From contig NZ_JAGGOL010000016.1 of assembly GCF_018614525.1 (NCBI RefSeq), forward strand, positions 62,001 through 126,000: a stretch of DNA of 64,000 nucleotides, written 5' to 3'. A program made the translations under genes and the position numbers. This document shows, piece after piece, positions 8,633 to 18,190 of the stretch; position 1 is the stretch's first letter; every line of letters begins with the position of its first letter. This DNA comes from Streptomyces sp. ISL-11 (lineage in GTDB: Bacteria > Actinomycetota > Actinomycetes > Streptomycetales > Streptomycetaceae). A model generated the notes under the pieces. The model was given only the letters and a program-made list of their open reading frames with translations, had not been told where the DNA came from and made no database searches.

Positions 8633-9013
8633 TCAGTCCTTCTCGTCCGGCAGGATCACGTGCATCGCCCAGGCCACGATCGCGATGATCACGCCGCCCA
8701 CCAACGCGTTCCAGAACCCGTCGACGTGGAAGGCCAGGTCGAGCCTGCCCGCGACCCAGGACGTCAGCAACAGCATCAACGCGTTGATCACCAAGGTGAT
8801 CAGCCCGAGCGTGAGGATGAACAACGGGAACGACAACAGCTTGACGACCGGCTTGACGAGGAAGTTCACCACGCCGAAGACGAGCGCGACGAGCAACAGC
8901 GTGAGCACTTTGCGCGCGGTGTTCTCGCCGGACAGGGTGATGCCCTTGAGCAGCCAGATGGCGACCGCCAGGGCCGCCGCGTTGGCGATCGTCTTGACTA
9001 CGAAATTCTTCAT
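8633..9013 (-). CDS. Holin-like four-helix membrane protein (PF04020 type)
   Basis: 126-aa integral membrane protein of the mycobacterial 4-TMS holin-like family, common in actinobacterial chromosomes outside prophages. Four hydrophobic helices are evident (about residues 8-25, 33-55, 58-85, 100-120), with the typical NFLVKPVVKLLSFPLFILTL segment between helices 2 and 3. The start is ATG 9013 (MKNF); longer frames upstream lack membrane sequence. It is divergent from the cupin gene across 81 nt. Membrane role unknown; there is no lysin nearby, so lysis is unlikely. Confidence 0.85.
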   Translation of the reverse strand: MKNFVVKTIANAAALAVAIWLLKGITLSGENTARKVLTLLLVALVFGVVNFLVKPVVKLLSFPLFILTLGLITLVINALMLLLTSWVAGRLDLAFHVDGFWNALVGGVIIAIVAWAMHVILPDEKD

Positions 9014-9094
9014 GGTGAGATCGTTGCAGACGGGATCGGCCGACGCGGATCGGCTCAGGAAGGGCGGGCGAGGGTGGACGGGAGTGGACGGGCG

Positions 9095-9412
9095 ATGAAG
9101 GCGTTCCGACTGGACGAGCTGGAGGCCGAGCGGGCCGCCAACGACGGCGCGTACCTGCGCTTCCTGCACGAGCGGAACATGTCCGTCGGGCTGTACGCCC
9201 TGGACGCCGGCGACTCCGACCCGCAGACCCCGCACGCCCAGGACGAGGTCTACCTCGTGGTGAGCGGGCGCGCGTCGATCACCGTGGGCACGGAGACGAC
9301 GGAGGTGGCGCGGGGGAGCGTCGTCTACGTACCGGCCGGGGTGACGCACCGCTTCCACCACATCAGCGAGGACCTGAGGGTCCTGGTCGTCTTCTCTCCG
9401 CCTGAGAGCTGA
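9095..9412 (+). CDS. Cupin-domain protein
   Basis: 105-aa single-domain cupin. The two conserved cupin stretches are visible: TPHAQDEVYLVVSGRASITV (HxxxE-like metal half-site) and GSVVYVPAGVTHRFHHI (second His). It probably binds a divalent metal and a small molecule; isomerase, dioxygenase or sensor roles are all possible. ATG 9095 is chosen because the domain begins directly after it. Two small hairpins (9418-9439, 9455-9474) follow. Confidence 0.85.
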   Translation: MKAFRLDELEAERAANDGAYLRFLHERNMSVGLYALDAGDSDPQTPHAQDEVYLVVSGRASITVGTETTEVARGSVVYVPAGVTHRFHHISEDLRVLVVFSPPES

Positions 9413-9454
9413 CCCGCCCCCCTGGGTACCCGTAGGGGGACGCTCAGGGGAGGA

Positions 9455-9474
9455 CGGGGGCTGTGAGGCCCCCG
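9455..9474 (+). terminator. Stem-loop downstream of the cupin gene
   Basis: CGGGGGC and GCCCCCG pair across a 6-nt loop (9455-9461 with 9468-9474). A weaker CCCCCT/AGGGGG hairpin lies at 9418-9439. Together they probably end the cupin transcript. Confidence 0.5.
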
Positions 9475-9561
9475 CGAGCCCGTCCGCCCGTCCTAGCATC
9501 GAGAACAAGGCCGGAGCAGTCACGCTCCGGGACCACGAAAGCGAAAGCAGGGACGAACGAC

Positions 9562-9783
9562 ATGGCTGAGAAGGGGATTTTCGAAGGACTCCCGTGGTGG
9601 GTGAAGTGGATCGCCGTGCCGGTCCTCGTCCTCGCGGTCTTCGGCGGGCTGATCATGAGCGTGCTCGGCTTCGTCGTCACGCTGATCTTCAAGGCGCTGT
9701 TGCTGGTCGCGCTCATCGGCGGGCTGATCTTCGTCGTCAAGAAGTTCACGTCGTCGTCCTCGTCGTCGAAGGGCGACTGGTAG
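9562..9783 (+). CDS. DUF5326 small membrane protein
   Basis: 73-aa protein matching the Streptomyces DUF5326 family as I remember it: a short N-terminus (MAEKGIFEGLPWWVKWIAVP), two hydrophobic helices (about 17-35 and 38-58) and a Ser-rich cytoplasmic tail ending KGDW. ATG 9562 was chosen because family members begin this way; the frame is open further upstream but without conserved sequence. It is co-oriented with ssgA, 339 nt upstream of it. Function unknown. Confidence 0.85.
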   Translation: MAEKGIFEGLPWWVKWIAVPVLVLAVFGGLIMSVLGFVVTLIFKALLLVALIGGLIFVVKKFTSSSSSSKGDW

Positions 9784-10122
9784 ACCGTCTCCGGCCCGGC
9801 GGCCGCTTCGGCCGAGGGGTCCAACCGATGTACGGAGGACAGCCGTACGTCACCCAGCGCGACGCCAGCACAGCCTTACTGACCTACGCCCGGGGTCGAT
9901 GTTGACGGCTTATGGCGATTTCTCTGCCTTGAATCCCGCGGAACGACTCCGCCCCGTAGTCGAGTCGCTACGCTCCAGAGTCATAGAGCTCGTAAGCTCA
10001 CTCTCGATCTCTATTGGTATCTGAAAAATCACTCCCCGTGATCCACAGATGCTGTCGCACGACAGCGTATATGGGCATAGGGAGCCAATCCCGGCTACAA
10101 CGACGAATCGGGGCATTGGGCG
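9784..10122. other. Odd low-GC block upstream of ssgA
   Basis: The 339-nt gap before ssgA has no full-length gene. A 41-codon frame (ATG 9899 to TGA 10022-10024) uses AT-ending codons rare in Streptomyces (ATA, AGA, CTA, TTG, TCT) and encodes SALNPAERLRPVVESLRSRV, loosely like the C-terminal helix of IclR-type regulators. A 25-codon frame (9828-9905) contains a TTA codon. ssgA promoters should lie in the segment 10025-10122. In S. coelicolor, as I recall, an IclR-type gene (ssgR) occupies this position; it is not intact here. Confidence 0.5.
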
Positions 10123-10569
10123 ATGCGTGAAACGGTTCAGGCAGAAGTGATCATGACCTTCCTCGTCTCCGAGGAGCTGTCCTTCCGGATTCCGGTGGGG
10201 CTGGACTACGACAGCAGCGACCCCTACGCGGTGAAGTTCACCTTCCACCTGCCCGGGGACGCCCCGGTGACCTGGGCGTTCGCGCGCGAGTTGCTGCTGG
10301 ACGGGCTCAGCCAGCCGTCCGGCGAGGGAGATGTGCATATCTCCCCCGCCTCCACGGAGCACCTCTCGGACGTGTTCATCCGGCTGCAAGTGGGTGCCGA
10401 AGGGGCCCTGTTCCGGGCCGGGGCGGCGCCACTGGTCGCCTTCCTCGACCGCACCGACCGGATCGCCCCGCTCGGCGAGGAGCGCTCGGTCGCGGACTTC
10501 GAGTACGACCTCGCCGCGGCGCTGGACAACATCCTCGCGGGCAACCCGGAGGGTCAGAACGCGGGTTAG
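10123..10569 (+). CDS. ssgA: SsgA, sporulation-specific cell division activator
   Basis: 148-aa SsgA-like protein of the actinomycete SALP family, which helps SsgB recruit FtsZ to future septa in aerial hyphae and stimulates septation. The sequence matches remembered SsgA proteins throughout: FLVSEELSFRIPVGLDYDS, TFHLPGDAPVTWAFARELLL, RLQVGAEGALFRAG, LVAFLDRTDRIAPLGEE and the C-terminal QNAG. The N-terminus MRETVQAEV resembles S. griseus SsgA, supporting ATG 10123 over the internal Met at residue 11. It is cytoplasmic with no membrane segment. The upstream region is unusual (9784-10122) and the downstream 560 bp is non-coding repetitive DNA. Confidence 0.93.
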   Translation: MRETVQAEVIMTFLVSEELSFRIPVGLDYDSSDPYAVKFTFHLPGDAPVTWAFARELLLDGLSQPSGEGDVHISPASTEHLSDVFIRLQVGAEGALFRAGAAPLVAFLDRTDRIAPLGEERSVADFEYDLAAALDNILAGNPEGQNAG

Positions 10570-11131
10570 CGGTGTCCCCTCCCGGAGGGGTGCGCACGGG
10601 GTGCACTGGCCGTGCGGGGTGCACTGGTCGTGCGGGACGCACTGGTCGTGCAGGACCTGCCTGCCGGACCTGCCGGACCTGCCGGACGTGGCGGAATGTG
10701 CCGGAACGGGCTGGCCCACGGGTGCCGGCGTGTCGCCGGCGGGCTTGCCGTTGCCGCTTCCGTCGCCGGACGCGGGTTCCGTCGCCGGACGCGGACACCG
10801 GATGCGGTCACCGGACGCGGGCGTGGTTGGCGTTCCCGTCGCCGGGAGGCCGGACGTGGACACGGGACGTCGTGCCCGTCGCCGGAGAGCCAGTCGCCGT
10901 CCCACTGCCGGGGAGCCGGCCGCCGTTCCTGGTCGCCGTCGCCGTTCCTGGACGCCCTCGTCGTGCCGGGCGCTGTCTCCGTTCCCGTTGTCGTTCCCGG
11001 GCGCTGTCCCCGTTCTCGCCGTCGTTGCCGAGCAGCGTCCCCGTTCCCGGCCACCGCCCCCGCTTCTCTCTACGTTCCCCGGCGCCGCCCCGACCGTTCC
11101 CTGCCGGCGGCAGAGCCACCCGGGCCGGCTG
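10570..11131. other. Gene-free, GC-rich repetitive stretch after ssgA
   Basis: No frame in these 562 bases has protein-like composition; all open frames read as Arg/Pro/Gly strings. A short CCCCT/AGGGG hairpin at 10576-10590 may terminate ssgA. Tandem 18-bp units (10601-10654) are followed by a 9-bp CTGCCGGAC-type repeat (about 10660-10690) and many degenerate CGTCGCCGGACGCGG-like copies to about 11060. It looks like expanding low-complexity DNA between ssgA and the flotillin remnant. Confidence 0.6.
10601..10654 (+). repeat. 18-bp tandem repeat, three copies
   Basis: Three consecutive 18-mers (10601-10618, 10619-10636, 10637-10654) share the core GCACTGG(C/T)CGTGC. They lie 31 bp past the ssgA stop and run directly into a 9-bp repeat. 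No coding or known regulatory role is apparent. Confidence 0.75.
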
Positions 11132-11953
11132 CTACCCGCGCACCTTGAGGTCGCTCGCTCGCGTCCCTCCCGTCGCCGTCGCCGCTTCCTCTGCCGGCCT
11201 TTCCGACCCCTCCGACCCTGACTCCCCTGTCGTCCCCGTCGTCCCTGTCGACTTCGATGTCCCCGCGCCGTTCGCCGGGCTCATGCCCGCGAGCAGTTGC
11301 CGGGCCAGTCCCAGGCCCGTACCGCCCATCGTCAGTGCCTTCGCGAACAGGTCGGACATGCCGTCCGCGCCGTTCAGCAGCACCATGTGGTCGACGTTCC
11401 CGAACGCCTCCGCTCCGGCCCGTACGATCTCCGGCCAGTTTTCGGCCAGTTGTTGCGCCACCACCGCTTCCTGGTTCTCGGCCAGGGCCATCGCCCTGGC
11501 CTTGATCGCCTCCGCCTCGGCCAGTCCCTGCGCCTTCGCCGCCTCGGCCTCACCCGTCGCACGCGTCGCCGCCGCGTCGGCCGCACCACGCGCCTTCGTG
11601 GCCTCGGCCTCCGCGCCCGCCTCGGTCGTCACCCGCGTCGCCTCCGCGGCCGCCGCGAGCTCCGTCTCCCTGGCCTGCGCCTGGGCGGCGGAGATACGGG
11701 CGTCGCGCTCCGCTTCCGCCGGCGTCCGCGTCTCGTACGCGGCCGCGTACGCCGGCTTCCGTACGTCGGCCTGGAGCTGCTGCTCACGCCGGTGCGCCGC
11801 GAGCTCGGCCACCCGCGTCTCCTGGACCACGACCTCCTGCTGGGCCGCCGCCTCGGCCAGCGGTCCGGCCTGCCGGGCCTTGGCGGCCGCGCTGTCCCGC
11901 TCGGCCTGGTAGCCGGCCTGGAGGATCTCGCTGTCGCGGGTCGCCTCCGACAT
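11132..11953 (-). pseudogene. Truncated flotillin: C-terminal coiled coil only
   Basis: The 273-residue frame matches the C-terminal half of bacterial flotillins: long Ala/Glu/Arg helices (QAGPLAEAAAQQEVVVQE, EAAKAQGLAEAEAIKARAMA), a conserved end domain (LAENWPEIVRAGAEAFGNVD, LNGADGMSDLFAKAL) and a Gly/Thr/Ser tail. The N-terminal membrane anchor and SPFH domain (over 200 residues in intact proteins) are missing. Flotillin-like helix continues upstream of ATG 11953 without a start codon (to about 11998) and the frame closes at 12026-12028. Only 109 bp separate ATG 11953 from the NfeD-like stop. Full-length flotillins make membrane microdomains; this remnant could at most be a soluble coiled coil, and no ribosome site precedes its ATG. 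Confidence 0.75.
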
Positions 11954-12062
11954 CCGCGCCGCCGCCTGCTGCTCGGCCTCGGTGGCGAGCCGTCCGCCTC
12001 GGCCTGGGCGCGTTTTCTTGGCGGATCACGGGGGCGGGCATGGTGGGCGATGGTGGAGCGCC

Positions 12063-12281
12063 TCAGCCGTACGCGGCCGCCACGTAGACGGTGCGGGGCG
12101 GCTGGTATTCCACGATCACCACCACCGTGCCCCGCTCTATTCGCTCGCCCGGCACCACCGCGTACGCGAGGAACGCCTCGGCGCCGCCCCGGACCCGCAC
12201 CATCACCTCGCCGACCAGCCCCGGGCCGACGGCGCCCGTCACCCTGCCCTGCTCACCGACCACCGATTCCCCCCGGTTCAT
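12063..12281 (-). CDS. NfeD-like OB-fold protein
   Basis: 72-aa protein resembling the C-terminal OB-fold domain of NfeD proteins (VGEQGRVTGAVGPGLVGEVMV, then VVPGERIERGTVVVIVEY). NfeD genes are usually paired with flotillin genes and their products act together at the membrane. ATG 12281 has a good purine-rich site (GGGGGG) 5 nt upstream, so the short form appears real. It precedes the truncated flotillin on the same strand, which suggests that the original pair was intact before the flotillin lost its front half. No membrane segment is visible. Confidence 0.7.
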   Translation of the reverse strand: MNRGESVVGEQGRVTGAVGPGLVGEVMVRVRGGAEAFLAYAVVPGERIERGTVVVIVEYQPPRTVYVAAAYG

Positions 12282-12327
12282 CGATCCCCCCGTGATCGTT
12301 CGCCGATCGCCCTGCCGCCCCCGCCGA

Positions 12328-13677
12328 TTACCTCGCCCGGCGGCGCTTGCCGCCCCGCGCGCCGCCGCCGCGAACCCCCCGGCCCCGACGGTCCTTCCCC
12401 GTACTCGCATTGTGCCGGTCGGCACTGACAACGAGCGCCGCCAGCGCGGTCGTCACCGGGACCGAGGCGACCAACCCGATGCTGCCGACGAGCGTCCGGA
12501 CGATCTCCTCCGCGACGAGCTCGCTCGTCGCGACCGTCCCCATCCCGCTGTCGGCGATGGAGAAGAGCAGCAGCAGCGGCAGGGACGCGCCCGCGTAGGC
12601 CAGTACCAGCGTGTTCACCACCGAGGCGATGTGGTCCCGGCCGATGCGCATCGCCGCCCCGTACAGCTTCCGCCAACTCGCCGCCGGGTCGGCCTCCTTC
12701 AGCTCCCAGACCGCGGAGGTCTGCGTCACGGTGACGTCGTCGAGCACGCCCAGCGAGCCGATGATGATGCCGGCGAGCAGCAGGCCCCGGATCTCGATCT
12801 CGGGGTACAGGCCGTGCACCAGGCCGGTCTGGTCGTCGGTGTCGCCGGTCAGGTGTGCCCACGAGGTGAAGAGGGTGCCGAGCGCGCCGATGACGACCAG
12901 GGAGGTGAGGGTGCCGACCACCGCCACCGATGTACGGGCGTTGAGTCCGTGGCACATGTAGAGCGCGATCAGCATGATCGCGCTGCCGCCGACCACGGCC
13001 ACCAGCAGCGGGTCCGAACCGTGGAGGATGGCCGGGAGGATGAACAGCGTCAGCACCCCGAAGCTGATCACCAGCGCGATCAGCGCGAAGAGGCCGCGCA
13101 GTCGGCCGACGACCACGACGGCCAGGGCGAACAGCCCGGCGAGGACCGCCATGGGCAGGGTGCGGTCGACGTCCGTGACCGAGTACTGGAGGTTCTTCGG
13201 CGCCTTGGGCGCGTAGGCGAGGACGACCTCCTGGCCCACCGAGTAGCGGCGTGAGGCGTTCGGCTGCACGGTCTCGATGAAGGTGCGGCCCTTGTCGGGG
13301 CCCGACGTCACCTCGATCTCGGTCTTCTCGCAGGGCCCCTGCGGCCGGGCCGGGGCGCCGGGCTCCGCGGGTTGCGGCTGCTGCGGCTGGGCGCCGGCCC
13401 TGGCGCAGTCCTGCTCCTCGATCTTCACCACGCGCCCCGAGCGGGTCTGCTGGTCGAGGCCGAGGCCGGAGTGCTGGTGCGGGGGCGGCCCGCCGGGCCA
13501 CAGGACGACCAGGCCCGCGAGCACCGCGACGGCGAAGGGGATGAGGACGGCGGCGATCACCTTCCGCAGGTGCGCGGAGACGGGCGAGGGCGGGCCGTGG
13601 CTGTGCGCGTGGCTGTGGCCATGACTGTGCGGGTGGGCCGAGTGCTGGGGGCCGTGCTGAGGATCCGTGGGGGTCAC
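12328..13677 (-). CDS. YibE/F-family membrane protein with His-rich N-terminus
   Basis: 449-aa polytopic membrane protein of the YibE/F family, whose transport function is poorly defined. The N-terminus carries a His cluster (HPHSHGHSHAHSHG, about residues 16-29) before the first membrane helix (38-60). An extracytoplasmic domain (60-165) is followed by about seven helices, including the conserved GSLGVLDDVTVTQTSAVWEL segment, and a basic tail. The His cluster suggests metal binding. It is divergent from thiC; the 195-nt gap holds the thiC riboswitch. Confidence 0.85.
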   Translation of the reverse strand: MTPTDPQHGPQHSAHPHSHGHSHAHSHGPPSPVSAHLRKVIAAVLIPFAVAVLAGLVVLWPGGPPPHQHSGLGLDQQTRSGRVVKIEEQDCARAGAQPQQPQPAEPGAPARPQGPCEKTEIEVTSGPDKGRTFIETVQPNASRRYSVGQEVVLAYAPKAPKNLQYSVTDVDRTLPMAVLAGLFALAVVVVGRLRGLFALIALVISFGVLTLFILPAILHGSDPLLVAVVGGSAIMLIALYMCHGLNARTSVAVVGTLTSLVVIGALGTLFTSWAHLTGDTDDQTGLVHGLYPEIEIRGLLLAGIIIGSLGVLDDVTVTQTSAVWELKEADPAASWRKLYGAAMRIGRDHIASVVNTLVLAYAGASLPLLLLFSIADSGMGTVATSELVAEEIVRTLVGSIGLVASVPVTTALAALVVSADRHNASTGKDRRGRGVRGGGARGGKRRRAR

Positions 13678-13747
13678 GCCCGCATCATCGCAAGCCCCTC
13701 TGGCCCTCCGGACGGGGGAACCGCTAGCGTTGTGTCCACCTTTGCAA

Positions 13748-15645
<1,898 letters not shown>

Positions 15646-15696
15646 GCCGATCGCGGAGTAGGCCGATCGCGGAGTAACCGGAGCACCGCTTCAGGA

Positions 15697-15722
15697 GAGG
15701 CCCCGGCCGGTGCCGGGGCCTC
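15697..15722. terminator. Bidirectional terminator between thiC and the convergent membrane gene
   Basis: A perfect 10-bp stem (15697-15706 with 15713-15722) with a 6-nt loop sits 51 nt after the thiC stop and 27 nt from the stop of the convergent gene at 15750. A 16-bp direct repeat (TAGGCCGATCGCGGAG) covers the thiC stop codon just before it. Confidence 0.75.
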
Positions 15723-15749
15723 ATGCGGTGTCCGGCCGGGCGGCCCGGG

Positions 15750-16637
15750 TCAGTCCGGGCGGTGGTCGGGGCCGCCGTAGTCGGGGCTCGTGAAGTCCGG
15801 GCTGGTGTAGCTCGGGCGGGTGCTGGGGGAGGACTCGCTGTCGGGGCTGGAGAAGCCCGGGCGGGAGTACCCCAGCTGAGGGGTACGGCTCGGGGCATCG
15901 GGTCGTCTCGGCACGAACGAGGGCCGCGGCTCGGCCGGGGCGTCGGCGAGCGCCTCGCGGAGGAAGGGCAGCACACCGCGGTGCAGCAGCGCCTGCCGCC
16001 ACGCCTCCCGGGCCCGCTCGGTCTCCTCGCTCAGACCCACCCCTCGCGCATCGCTCCCCTCGCCGACGCCGTTGCGCAGGGCGGTCAGCACCATGCCGAC
16101 CATGGCCACGAACGCACCGGCGGCGGTCAGACCGGCGAACCACCAGCCGATGGTGACCATCGGATCGGCGACGTCCGGGTCCGTCTCCAGCGTGCGCAGC
16201 GCGTATCCGACGGTGAGGAAGAGCAGGGCGGCGACCCCGGCGAGCACCGGTGCGAGCACGGCGAGGACCGCGCCCGCGCCGGCGCCCGCGGAATCCTCGG
16301 GCCCGTCGTCGGCGGTGGCTGGTTCGGCCGTGTTCTCGGGGGCGCCTTCGTTACTCTGCGCGCCCCCGGCGCTCACGGGCTGGGAGCGCGCGGCGGCGGA
16401 GAGCGCGCGCAGAGCACCGCGCGCCCTTACGTAGTTCTGGTATTCGGTGCCGGCGCATGACGAGATGGCGGTCGTGGCGTTCAGCGCCATAGTGCGCAAC
16501 TGTTCTGTATTGAGCCGCTGTCCTATCGCGGCGGCCAGTTCCGGGTCATGGTCCGCGGTACGCAACGCCTGGTCGAGAACCCGCTCGAATTCCGGGCGGT
16601 CCTCGGCCAGCAGGTGCGGAGCGCTGTTCATGTGCAT
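15750..16637 (-). CDS. Membrane protein of unknown function
   Basis: 295-aa protein not assigned to a named family. Residues 1-90 are helical and soluble, 90-120 are a polar linker, and two membrane helices follow (about 122-145 and 163-187, the second containing VTIGWWFAGLTAAGAFVAMV). The C-terminal 60 residues are Pro/Ser-rich with repeated SPDF/SPDS/SPDY motifs. ATG 16637 (MHMNSAP) is used; ATG 16631 is equally possible. It converges with thiC and is downstream of the metallophosphoesterase in the same direction. Confidence 0.75.
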   Translation of the reverse strand: MHMNSAPHLLAEDRPEFERVLDQALRTADHDPELAAAIGQRLNTEQLRTMALNATTAISSCAGTEYQNYVRARGALRALSAAARSQPVSAGGAQSNEGAPENTAEPATADDGPEDSAGAGAGAVLAVLAPVLAGVAALLFLTVGYALRTLETDPDVADPMVTIGWWFAGLTAAGAFVAMVGMVLTALRNGVGEGSDARGVGLSEETERAREAWRQALLHRGVLPFLREALADAPAEPRPSFVPRRPDAPSRTPQLGYSRPGFSSPDSESSPSTRPSYTSPDFTSPDYGGPDHRPD

Positions 16638-16820
16638 CCCCCGATGCTCCGTAGGGCCTTCTTGCCGGCTTGCACCGGGCAGTGGGCGGAAACGGAGGAG
16701 AGCCTGCTACGGATAAGCCCGATGGTAGAGCCGTACCGGCGTGAGGTGACAGCGTGTTTCGCGAATTACCCCCGCGGCGGTGGAACTCCGTACCTGCCCG
16801 GACGCCTACCCACTGAACCC

Positions 16821-17903
16821 TCAGCCACCCAGCGGAAGTTGTACCACCAGCAGTTTTCCGGCCATGGTGACCCCTCCGTCCATGGCGAGGGCGAGCCCGT
16901 CGGCGTACAGATGCGGGCCGTCGACGACCGGCGTGCCGCCCTCCTCACCGTCCGCGTCCTCGGTGCCCACCTCGCCGAGCAGGTAGGGGATCGGGCTGTG
17001 CCCGTGCACCAGGCGACCGCCGCCGTAGGTCTCCAGCAGCTCCCGGGCGGCGAGCGAGCCGGCCTCGTCGCGGAAGGCGAAGCGCTTGGTGAACTTGCGG
17101 AACAGGTCCCAGACCTCGTCGGGGTCGTTGCGCTGGAGGGCCTCGGTGACGGCGTCGTTGACGTCCTCGATGGAGTCGCCGAAATCGAGGTAGGCGGTGG
17201 TGTCGGAGTGCACCAGCAGGTGGCCGTCCTCCTGCGCCATCGCGTCGAGCCGCGACATCCACTGCAGATGGTGGTCCTGGAGGCGCTCCATGTCGGTGCG
17301 CTGGCCGCCGTTGAGCAGCCAGGCGGCCTGGAAGGAGGCGGTGCCGGCACCGGAGTTGACCGGCGTGTCGGCGAACCGCTTGGCGCCGATGAGCAGCAGC
17401 TCGTGGTTGCCCATGAGGGCCTTGCAGTAGCCGCCGGCGGCCGCGGCCTCGGCGGACAGCCGCATGACCAGGTCGATCACGCCCACGCCGTCCGGACCGC
17501 GGTCGGTGAAGTCCCCGAGGAACCACAGGCGGGTGTTGCCCGCGCACCAGCTGCCGTTCGCGTCGATGAGCCCCTGGGCGGCGAGTGCCGCGAGCAGCTC
17601 GTCCAGATAGCCGTGGACGTCGCCGACGACGTAGAGCGGGCCGGGGCCGGGCGGCGGCGCCGGGGAGCGGTGCTCGGGCAGGGGCGTCAGGGCGACCGTC
17701 GGGATGTCGTCCGGGACGGCCTGGCCGATGACCGGCAGGTCGCGCGCGGTGGGCGTATAGCCCTCCGGAGCGTCCATGGGCGGCTGAACGGGAGGCGCCG
17801 ACTGCGCGTACGGAGGCATGGGCGGAGGAGCGGCGTACCCGGGGAAGGGCGGGGTCGCCGCCGTGTGCCGTGCCGCGGGTCCTTGACCGGCCCCCTGAGT
17901 CAT
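16821..17903 (-). CDS. Calcineurin-like metallophosphoesterase
   Basis: 360-aa phosphoesterase, probably a Ser/Thr-phosphatase-like or nucleotide phosphatase with two metals. The metal-binding motifs occur in order: GDVHG, GDFTDRG, GNHE, a His in LLVHSD, and GHSP. The first 80 residues are Pro-rich and probably disordered. GTG/ATG choices: ATG 17903 (MTQGAG) has a GGAGGGG site just upstream, preferred over ATG 17918 and 17966. Diadenosine-polyphosphatase-like or protein phosphatase roles cannot be separated from sequence. Confidence 0.85.
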   Translation of the reverse strand: MTQGAGQGPAARHTAATPPFPGYAAPPPMPPYAQSAPPVQPPMDAPEGYTPTARDLPVIGQAVPDDIPTVALTPLPEHRSPAPPPGPGPLYVVGDVHGYLDELLAALAAQGLIDANGSWCAGNTRLWFLGDFTDRGPDGVGVIDLVMRLSAEAAAAGGYCKALMGNHELLLIGAKRFADTPVNSGAGTASFQAAWLLNGGQRTDMERLQDHHLQWMSRLDAMAQEDGHLLVHSDTTAYLDFGDSIEDVNDAVTEALQRNDPDEVWDLFRKFTKRFAFRDEAGSLAARELLETYGGGRLVHGHSPIPYLLGEVGTEDADGEEGGTPVVDGPHLYADGLALAMDGGVTMAGKLLVVQLPLGG

Positions 17904-18190
17904 CGACCCCTCCACCATCGCGCCGCCCTGCACCTTGTGGACCTTGCCTGGTCGACGGTGGTCCACGGTGTCGTGCGCCCATCATAGGAATGACCGTCGC
18001 GGCTTGTGACGCACCAGGGGCCGTGAATCGGGGCGGGCGGGCGCGCGCGACAGCTATATCTCCCCAATTGAGTCATTCGCCCCCTGCTGCTCGCGCCCCG
18101 TGCGCCCTCCCTCCGGCCGGGTGAAGTCGTGGCGGTGGGGAACGGCACGTTGACCCGGGGCGGAGCCGGGCGTCCGTTTCCTCGGTGTCC

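Noticed and set aside
8633..9013. Prophage holin
   Set aside because: The family is common in actinobacterial chromosomes and no other phage genes are nearby.
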